DNA from: Anaerolineales bacterium
GTDB taxonomy: Bacteria > Chloroflexota > Anaerolineae > 4572-78 > J111
Length of the DNA: 5,212 nt
Assembly (NCBI GenBank): GCA_012032575.1
Contig: JAAUSP010000555.1
Coordinates: 1 to 5,212, forward strand
Direction: 5' to 3'
A model generated the notes under the pieces. That model did not search any database. It was not told where the DNA came from and was given only the letters and a program-made list of their open reading frames with translations. Shown here one piece after another: positions 1 through 4,667 of the stretch. How positions within the stretch are numbered: the stretch's first letter is position 1; each line of letters starts with the position of its first letter. The position numbers were made by a program, and so were the translations under genes.

Positions 1-575
1 CGCCGGGCGTGCCCAAAACGGGGCAGACGGGCGTGTTGGGATGCCGCTGGTAATTCGATATCCTGTACAGGAACCGGGCAGGACGGGAATTTGCAACGCG
101 GCGCAACCTGGCCCAACCCCCGCTTCACCGACAACGGCAACGGCACGGTGACCGATAACCTGACCGGGCTGATCTGGCTGAAGAACGCCAACTGCGCTAA
201 TGCAGTCAGAACTTGGGCTACAGCCCTGAGTGATGTAGCCAGCCTCAATAGCGCCGGCACAATGAACAGCAGAAACTGTAACGATACCAGCAACGGGGCA
301 GCCACCAAACCGACTGGCGGCTGCCCAACGTGCGCGAACTGCAAAGTTTGGCGCATTACGGCTATTATAGTCCAGCCGTACCCAACACCGCCGGAACAGC
401 AAAGTGGACGGCGGGGAATCCCTTCACCTCCGTGGTGTCCTCCTTGTATTGGTCCAGTTCGTCCGCCGCCGGGAACTCGATCTCCGCCTGGTACGTGTAC
501 ATGGACGACGGCTCCCCGGGCTACCACAGTAAGGACAACACCGGCTTCGTGTGGCCGGTGCGTGGCGGACAATAA
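1..575 (+). pseudogene. DUF1566 / Lcl_C-domain protein, 5'-truncated by the window, two frameshifts
   Basis: The coding sense is clear but moves between frames. Frame 3 gives PKTGQT at 12-29. Frame 1 then gives CWDAAGNSISCTGTGQDG followed by RFTDNGNGTVTDNLTGLIWL (34 to about 310). Frame 3 resumes at 312 with DWRLPNVRELQSL and ends with YWSSSS, WYVYMDDG and VWPVRGGQ before TAA at 573-575. This is the usual motif order of DUF1566 (Lcl C-terminal, PF07603) proteins, which are extracellular and thought to have a C-type-lectin-like fold; their ligands are mostly unknown. Restoring one frame needs one base removed near 29-31 (a GGG run) and one base added near 300-314. The gene starts before the window, so any signal peptide is unseen. 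It may be a decayed gene or an intact gene with assembly errors; the domain assignment is firm, the inactive status is not. Confidence 0.8.
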
Positions 576-610
576 GCTGAAGGATGAACGCGGAGGGATA
601 AAGACATTAT

Positions 611-641
611 ACCGTGCGCCTACACAGTCGGAAAGCACGGT
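611..641 (+). other. Small inverted repeat just before the ribosome binding site
   Basis: ACCGTGC at 611-617 is perfectly complementary to GCACGGT at 635-641, with a 17-base loop. The stem ends directly against the AAGGAG at 642. It could be a leader hairpin that influences initiation of the 655 gene, but seven base pairs with a long loop is modest and may be chance. It matches no riboswitch class that I can recognise. Confidence 0.3.
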
Positions 642-647
642 AAGGAG
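642..647 (+). promoter_or_regulatory. Ribosome binding site of the GYAW/CARDB gene
   Basis: AAGGAG lies 7 bases before ATG 655. It shows that translation starts afresh here and that the long frame open from window position 1 to 1263 is not one protein: its first part is the DUF1566 gene and its middle (about 312-575) is out of frame with that gene. Confidence 0.75.
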
Positions 648-654
648 CAAAGTG

Positions 655-1645
655 ATGATAAAAAAAATGATAACAACAATAGTTTCAATCGCGGCGCTTT
701 TCCTGGCCCTGGCGGGCGTGGTCTATGCGGCCGGCAACATTGACGCGGCCAACAAATGGGCCTGGGGCAGCAATGTGGGCTGGATTAACTTCAACCCCAC
801 CGACGGCGGAGTCACCGTATACAACGACCACCTGGAAGGCTACGCCTGGGCCGAAAACATCGGCTGGATCCGGCTGGGGACTTGCACCGGCGGCAGCCCT
901 TGCACCCACGTCAACACCGCCGCCACCAACTACGGGGTCAATAACGACGGCAGCGGCAACTTATCCGGCTACGCCTGGGGCACCAATGTGGGCTGGATCA
1001 ACTTCAACCCCACCCACAGCCAGGTAAAGATTGACCCGGCCACCGGCGCGTTTGACGGCTACGCCTGGGCCGAGAATGTGGGGTGGATTCACTTCAGCCA
1101 CAGCGGCACCAATGCCTATGGTCTCCTCACTACCTGGCGGGGCAGCAGCGGCGGGGCGGCGCATCTACCTGCCCCTCATCTTCAGGAATTTTATCGCCGC
1201 TCCGGATTTGGTGGTAGACAGCATCACTACCGGCTCCGGCGGTCCCCGCGTCACCATCCGTAACGCCGGCAGCGCCGCCGTGAACGACGCCTTCTGGGTG
1301 GATGTTTACTTCAATCCCAACCCGACCCCGCCGCCCCTCAACCGGACCTGGCAGAGCATCGCCCCTTATGGCGCAAACTGGGGCGTCACCCAAAGTCTGG
1401 CCCCCGGTGAATCGCTGACCCTGACTGTGGGCGGGCCATACTACGCCGGCGGCAGCAGTAGCTTCCCGGCCGGGGTGCCGGTGTACGCCTATGTGGACAG
1501 CATCAACTACGCCACCACCACCGGCAACGTGCCGGAAAGCAACGAGGCCAACAACGTGTTTGGGCCGGTCGTCTCGACGGCGGGTGGTTCGCTGCCGGCC
1601 GGAGTGGGGGTAGAGTCCGCGCCGGAAAGTCTGCCGGAGCGGTAA
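655..1645 (+). CDS. Secreted GYAW-repeat and CARDB-domain protein, one frameshift
   Basis: An ATG at 655 follows AAGGAG at 642-647 with 7 bases spacing, which decides the start over ATG 667 and over the open frame that runs in from the broken upstream gene. Residues 1-25 form a signal peptide (MIKKMITTIVSIAALF..., cleavage near VYA-AG). Four aromatic repeats follow at about residues 33-160: WAWGSNVGWINFNPT, GYAWAENIGWIRL, GYAWGTNVGWINFNPT and GYAWAENVGWIHF. Two Cys in repeat 2 (TCTGGSPC) could form a disulfide. Frame 1 then gives way to frame 2 between about 1112 and 1163, most simply by one extra base in the GGGG run at 1153-1156. Frame 2 continues with RIYLPLIFRNFIAAPDL and a CARDB-like adhesion domain (APDLVVDSITT, VTIRNAGSAAVND, LAPGESLTLTV, VPESNEANNVFGP) to the stop. 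Restored length is about 329 residues. No sortase or C-terminal anchor motif is visible. The likely role is extracellular binding or adhesion, which is inferred. If the shift is real, the CARDB domain is not made. Confidence 0.75.
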
Positions 1646-1692
1646 AGGAAAAATGCGTTCTTCATTTCGGTTAGGAATATAGGTAAAGAAAA

Positions 1693-2151
1693 ATGAACCA
1701 TAAATACAACTTTACTTTCTGTTTAGCCATAGTAGTTTTGATGCTGGGTCTGGTAGCCTTAGCCTCCCAAACCCCGTCGGCTGCTTATGCCGGAGCAGGC
1801 TTGCCCTCCCGCGATGCGCCCACACCTTTGCCCCACGACGATGATAAAGATAGAGATGGTCCACCCGTTGGCGCTTACCTTGAGTTGGTTGCGCCGGGCG
1901 CACCGTTCGGGGCCTGGGCAGTAGTCCAGTGGCAGGACAGCGCCGGGGGCTGGCACGACGTGGAGGGTTGGCGTGGAACTTTAAGCGATAGTAGTCGCTG
2001 GTGGGTACATCCCAAAGATTTTGGGACCGGACCCTTCCGCTGGGTTGTGAGTGGGGGGCCGGGCGGGGCAGAGTTGGAGAGCAGTGAGCCGTTCAATTTG
2101 CCGGGTCAGCCCAACCAAACGATGCAGCAAACGATCCTCCTGACCCGGTAG
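1693..2151 (+). CDS. Small secreted Trp-rich protein of unknown function
   Basis: The 152-residue product starts at ATG 1693, with a weak purine-rich site (AGGTAAAG, 1681-1688) just upstream. Residues 1-33 form a signal peptide: basic start, hydrophobic core LAIVVLMLGLVALA, cleavage near AYA-GA. A short Pro/acidic linker follows (HDDDKDRDG, about 48-56). Residues 58-120 form a compact aromatic segment with GAWAVVQWQDSAGGWHDVEGW, then RWWVHPKDFGTGPFRWVV, which suggests a small beta-rich extracellular domain. Residues 121-152 are Gly/Pro/Gln-rich and low in complexity. I do not recognise a named family. It lies 47 bases after the CARDB gene on the same strand with no terminator between, so co-transcription is likely and a shared cell-surface role is an inference. 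No membrane anchor follows the signal peptide. Confidence 0.75.
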   Translation: MNHKYNFTFCLAIVVLMLGLVALASQTPSAAYAGAGLPSRDAPTPLPHDDDKDRDGPPVGAYLELVAPGAPFGAWAVVQWQDSAGGWHDVEGWRGTLSDSSRWWVHPKDFGTGPFRWVVSGGPGGAELESSEPFNLPGQPNQTMQQTILLTR

Positions 2152-2179
2152 GAGAGCCGGGGTTATCCCCAGGTAAGCA

Positions 2180-2213
2180 GCAGCCTGGAATTACTGCTGT
2201 AAATCCAGGCTGC
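2180..2213 (+). terminator. Hairpin after the small secreted protein gene, weak terminator candidate
   Basis: GCAGCCTGGA at 2180-2189 pairs perfectly with TCCAGGCTGC at 2204-2213 around a 14-base loop, 28 bases after the stop at 2151. No T tract follows (the next bases are CGTCC), so it is not a classical Rho-independent terminator. It could stabilise the transcript 3' end or be another intergenic palindrome. Confidence 0.35.
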
Positions 2214-2289
2214 CGTCCAACCATTCGATCTAGCAGTTTGCTTTATAATAAGTGGATGTCTTATAATTCTGTAATAAAAAAGGGTATGG

Positions 2290-2323
2290 TTCTCGTTCCC
2301 ACGCTCCAGCGTGGGAACGAGAA
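2290..2323. repeat. 16-bp perfect palindrome of the CGTTCCCACGCT type
   Basis: Positions 2290-2305 (TTCTCGTTCCCACGCT) are the exact reverse complement of 2308-2323, with only CC between. CGTTCCCACGCTCC/AGCGTGGGAACG palindromes are, from memory, a widespread dispersed intergenic repeat in several bacterial groups, so this is probably one copy of a REP-like family and not an operator. A copy count in the host genome would confirm it. The bases just after it (AACGAGAA at 2317-2324 and 2323-2330) form a short overlapping direct repeat. Confidence 0.75.
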
Positions 2324-2458
2324 ACGAGAAAAAGCCCGCAGACTCGCCCCAACCTATTTTAACTCGGCCCGCAGCCCCGTATCCGTAACGAGCTAAAGAA
2401 GGCCCCCTTCAATATCATTAAGTTAAGGCAGTTCCGAAAAAATAATTGTCCCAACCCC

Positions 2459-2515
2459 GTGATACGTGATGAATTTACGCCAAAAGTCCTCACGCATCAC
2501 GTTTCACGCATCACG
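2459..2515. repeat. Short tandem and inverted repeat of TCACGCATCACG units
   Basis: TCACGCATCACG occurs at 2490-2501 and again at 2504-2515, two bases apart. Upstream, GTGATACGTGAT (2459-2470) is an imperfect reverse complement of the same unit, so the block can fold back on itself. It resembles a short dispersed intergenic repeat; no coding sense is seen in it. Confidence 0.55.
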
Positions 2516-2585
2516 CCCCACGCCCGTTAAGTTTTTGGGATGATTTAAATATCTCCACAGCAAAGTAAGGAATTTCATATCAGAG

Positions 2586-2698
2586 ATTATCGGTAATAAA
2601 AATTAGACAAGATTAACAGGATTTACAAGATGAAAAACAGCAAATAATCCTGTTAATCTTGTTAATCCTGTCAAAAATTTGTTGTTGTTGCCGATAAT
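2586..2698. repeat. Palindromic dispersed element, MITE-like
   Basis: The ends are inverted: ATTATCGG at 2586-2593 and CCGATAAT at 2691-2698, extending to 10 of 11 matches. Inside, ACAAGATTAACAGGATT (2607-2623) is the exact reverse complement of 2646-2662. The interior also repeats the word TTAATC(C/T)TGT on one strand (2653-2671). AACAGGATTAACAAG-type units are familiar as dispersed repeats in many bacterial genomes. The nested symmetry suggests a non-autonomous palindromic element. TATCAG lies near both sides (2578-2583 and 2702-2707) but does not abut the ends, so it is not a clear target duplication. Confidence 0.6.
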
Positions 2699-2772
2699 GT
2701 TTATCAGGTTTGTCGGGGTTAGGTAGAAGATATGGTAAAATGTTATCATCAAAACCAAAAGGGTTTGAACCG

Positions 2773-3918
2773 ATGGAGCCATTAAATTATTGGCGTGACA
2801 GGCTGAAAACAATCGCCGGGCAGGCCGATGATTGGGTGTTGCCCTGGACGGCCCGCGACCCGATCATCATCAGCCCGTACCTGGGCTACGGCACTCCAAC
2901 GCGGCTGTATCTGAGCGGGCGGGTGCTGGAAGACGAGGGTTTTATTCCCCCGGACGAGGCCGACTCACCCCTGGAAAACCTGTTGAATATGTTCAAACGC
3001 TTCGAGAGTGACGAGATAGGCGGGGCGCGGCTGCTGGCCCGTTTTCAGGGGGTCGAGCAGGCTGGCGTGACCGACGGGGAGGGCTACTTTCAACTGGAGC
3101 TTGAACCGCCGCAGCCGTTGGCCGGAAGCGAGTGGTATCCGGTGGACCTGGAACTGCCGGATTACCGGGATCAGAGCGGTCAGCCGGTGAAGGCGATAGG
3201 AAAGGTGCTGGTTCCGCCGGCCAGCGCTCGCTTTGGGGTTATCAGCGATATTGACGATACCATTGTCTGGTCGAACGCGGTTAACAAGCTGCAAATGCTG
3301 TTGACTGTCTTGCTGCGCAACGAGCGCACCCGCGTGCCTTTTAAGGGCGTGGCCGGTTTCTACCAGGCTTTGTACCGGGGCGCGGGCGGCAGCGAGCAAA
3401 ACCCCATTTTTTATGTGTCCAGCAGTCCGTGGAACCTGTACCACCTGCTGCTGGAGTTTATGACCCTCCACCAGATTCCGGTCGGGCCAATCCTGCTGCG
3501 TGATTACGGCGGGCACTCCCTCTTCTCAGCGGGCGACCATCACACCCACAAACTGAGCAAAATCGAACCGCTGCTCCGGCTTTACCCCGATTTGCCCTTT
3601 ATCCTCATCGGCGATAGCGGCCAGCAGGACCCGGAGATTTACCGCGAGATTGTCCAGAAGTATCCGGGGCGCATCCGGGCCATTTACATCCGCAGCGTCA
3701 ACCCCGACCCGGCCCGGATTGCCGCCATTGACGCCCTCATCGGCGAGGTGCAGAAGCTGGACTGCCAACTGGTCCTGGTCCCCGACAGCGAATTTGCCGC
3801 CGCCCACGCCGCCGCCGAAGGACTGATTGCGGCCGAGTCTCTGGCCCGGGTTCGCGCCCACAAAGCTGACGACCGGCAGGCTCCTGCGGCTGAAACGGTT
3901 CCGGTTGAGGCGGAGTAG
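2773..3918 (+). CDS. App1-family phosphatidate phosphatase-like protein (DUF2183)
   Basis: The 381-residue product has the features of the App1 catalytic family (PF09949/DUF2183), HAD-type Mg-dependent phosphatases whose yeast member dephosphorylates phosphatidate; the substrate of bacterial members is largely inferred. The N-terminal region has DPIIISPYLGYGTPTRLYLSGRV (about 29-51), typical of bacterial homologues. The catalytic DxDxT motif is SDIDDTIVWSN with D159, D161 and T163. Motif II is YVSSSPWNLY (S216-S218), a Lys-rich segment HTHKLSK lies at 257-263, and the acidic motif is IGDSGQQDPEIY with D281 and D286. All key residues are present. The last 25 or so residues are Ala/Glu/Pro-rich. 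No signal peptide is seen, so it should be cytosolic or membrane-associated. Start choice: ATG 2773 follows AAAAGGG (2757-2763) and begins like homologues; ATG 2740 and TTG 2710 are also in frame. TTG 2710 lies only a few bases after the palindromic element. It seems to be transcribed alone. Confidence 0.9.
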   Translation: MEPLNYWRDRLKTIAGQADDWVLPWTARDPIIISPYLGYGTPTRLYLSGRVLEDEGFIPPDEADSPLENLLNMFKRFESDEIGGARLLARFQGVEQAGVTDGEGYFQLELEPPQPLAGSEWYPVDLELPDYRDQSGQPVKAIGKVLVPPASARFGVISDIDDTIVWSNAVNKLQMLLTVLLRNERTRVPFKGVAGFYQALYRGAGGSEQNPIFYVSSSPWNLYHLLLEFMTLHQIPVGPILLRDYGGHSLFSAGDHHTHKLSKIEPLLRLYPDLPFILIGDSGQQDPEIYREIVQKYPGRIRAIYIRSVNPDPARIAAIDALIGEVQKLDCQLVLVPDSEFAAAHAAAEGLIAAESLARVRAHKADDRQAPAAETVPVEAE

Positions 3919-3931
3919 GAGCCATTCAAAC

Positions 3932-3981
3932 AAAAATTCAGGAGGGGCCGGACATTGTCCGACCCCTCCTGAAGCATTTTT
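3932..3981. terminator. Bidirectional Rho-independent terminator
   Basis: TCAGGAGGGG (3938-3947) pairs with CCCCTCCTGA (3963-3972), and CGGAC (3949-3953) with GTCCG (3957-3961). This gives a 15-pair stem with a single mismatch and a 3-base loop. TTTTT at 3977-3981 serves the + strand phosphatase transcript; AAAAA at 3932-3936 gives a U tract for the - strand isomerase transcript. It sits 20 bases after the phosphatase stop and between two convergent genes, as expected for a shared terminator. Confidence 0.9.
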
Positions 3982-4025
3982 AAAGGAGTCCGAAGCTGGC
4001 TTTGGCTTCTCTCTTGCCAAACGAA

Positions 4026-4508
4026 TTAACTATGCACGTGGCCGTGGGCCAGTTCGTCGCTGGTGCCGGGGCGCAGGCTGGCGATCTTCACGTGGAAGAA
4101 CAACGTCTCGCCGGCCAGGGGATGGTTGAAATCGAGTAAAACGCCTTCAGGGCCAACGCCGGCTACATAAGCTTCAAGCGGCTGGCCGCTTTCGTCGCGC
4201 ATACGCAGGCCCATGCCTTCGCTCAGTTCCATGTCGGCCGGAAAGAGATTGTGCGGGACCATCTGGTAGGCGTCGGGGTCGGTTTCGCCGTAACCATCGC
4301 CGGGGGCTACTTCAACATCCTTTTCGTCGCCAATGCTCATGCCGTAGAGCGCCTGCTCCAAACCGGGGATAATCTGCCCCTGGCCCTGGAGAAACTGCAA
4401 GGCTTCGCGCCCGTTGGAGGAGTCAATAATGTCGCCGTCTTCGAGGGTCAGGGTATAATCCATGCTGACCACCATCCCATCTGCCACGGTTAGCTTTGTA
4501 TCTGTCAT
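4026..4508 (-). CDS. slyD: FKBP-type peptidyl-prolyl cis-trans isomerase, SlyD-like
   Basis: The 160-residue product catalyses cis-trans isomerisation of Xaa-Pro bonds and probably acts as a cytosolic folding chaperone. The half-FKBP pieces of SlyD are present: MVVSMDYTLTLEDGDIIDSS (12-31), GQGQIIPGLEQALYGMSIGD (42-61), an inserted flap-type chaperone domain (about 70-125, GDGYGETDPDAYQMVP at its start), and DFNHPLAGETLFFHVKI (126-142). The tail HGHVHS holds three His (155, 157, 159), a much reduced form of the metal-binding His-rich tail of E. coli SlyD. ATG 4508 is chosen because AGAAGGTG lies 6 bases upstream; the GTG at 4517 lies inside that site and cannot use it. No signal peptide is seen. 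It lies downstream of the oxidoreductase on the same strand, with a 159-base gap that holds a terminator-like hairpin, so it probably has its own promoter. The gene symbol rests on domain layout. Confidence 0.93.
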   Translation of the reverse strand: MTDTKLTVADGMVVSMDYTLTLEDGDIIDSSNGREALQFLQGQGQIIPGLEQALYGMSIGDEKDVEVAPGDGYGETDPDAYQMVPHNLFPADMELSEGMGLRMRDESGQPLEAYVAGVGPEGVLLDFNHPLAGETLFFHVKIASLRPGTSDELAHGHVHS

Positions 4509-4514
4509 TATATT

Positions 4515-4522
4515 CACCTTCT
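4515..4522 (-). promoter_or_regulatory. Ribosome binding site of the SlyD-like gene
   Basis: On the minus strand AGAAGGTG is followed by AATATA and then ATG at 4508. The match to the 16S tail and the 6-base spacing favour ATG 4508 over the GTG at 4517. Confidence 0.7.
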
Positions 4523-4564
4523 TTTGATAAATTTTTTCGGCCTGTCAAAACCCAGTTAGCCCTG

Positions 4565-4602
4565 AAAACAACAGCCGCCTGGACTTACTAGTCCAAGCGG
4601 CT
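4565..4602 (-). terminator. Terminator-like hairpin between oxidoreductase and isomerase genes
   Basis: AGCCGC (4573-4578) pairs with GCGGCT (4597-4602), and TGGACT (4580-4585) with AGTCCA (4590-4595). There is one mismatch between the two blocks and a 4-base loop. Read on the minus strand it is followed by TGTTGTTTTC, an interrupted T tract, so it can end the oxidoreductase transcript before the isomerase gene. An outer 6-bp match (AGTTAG 4554-4559 with CTAACT 4615-4620) could extend the fold. The T tract is weak, so some read-through is possible. Confidence 0.55.
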
Positions 4603-4667
4603 CAAGAGCCAGAACTAACTTGTCTGGCGGAGACTGTACTCAAAGAGGCTGGTAAAGTCAAATTGTG

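Larger units (their letters stand above)
2152..2772. other. Intergenic region with repeats, no convincing gene
   Basis: No frame here has family-like coding sense or a supported start. The stretch carries a 10-bp-stem hairpin, a 16-bp perfect palindrome, a short direct repeat of TCACGCATCACG, and a palindromic element of about 113 bases. It is visibly more AT-rich than the flanking genes from about 2230 onward. It separates the secreted-protein block from the phosphatase gene. The first 60 bases may serve as the 3' end of the secreted-protein transcript; the last part must hold the phosphatase promoter, but I see no good -35/-10 pair. Confidence 0.7.

Noticed and set aside
308..316. Programmed -1 frameshift site in the DUF1566 gene
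   Set aside because: The bases around the shift (ACCAAACCGAC) do not form an X-XXY-YYZ slippery heptamer in the incoming frame, and a second opposite shift near position 30 makes recoding implausible.
2241..2271. Repeated TTATAAT words resembling -10 boxes
   Set aside because: They lie in AT-rich intergenic DNA with no matching -35 and no gene start within 450 bases.
2490..2515. Possible CRISPR-like array from the repeated TCACGCATCACG
   Set aside because: Only two 12-base units two bases apart, with no spacer-sized gaps and no cas gene in the window.
2603..2812. A 69-residue minus-strand open frame with a hydrophobic stretch
   Set aside because: It is the translation of the palindromic repeat plus the antisense of the phosphatase start, with no ribosome binding site support; the TRLTGLF and LVNPVNLV words are what the repeat encodes.
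2965..4020. Long minus-strand open frames opposite the phosphatase gene (183 and 164 residues)
   Set aside because: They are antisense to a gene with clear family motifs, and their translations show no domain sense; open antisense frames are common in GC-rich genes.
4251..4493. A plus-strand open frame opposite the SlyD-like gene
   Set aside because: It is fully antisense to a well-supported gene and has no recognisable motif.
4543..4548. Perfect TTGACA on the minus strand upstream of the SlyD-like gene
   Set aside because: It could be a -35 box, but no acceptable -10 lies 16-18 bases downstream; the TATAAT nearby overlaps the start codon at a spacing of about 30, so I do not call a promoter.
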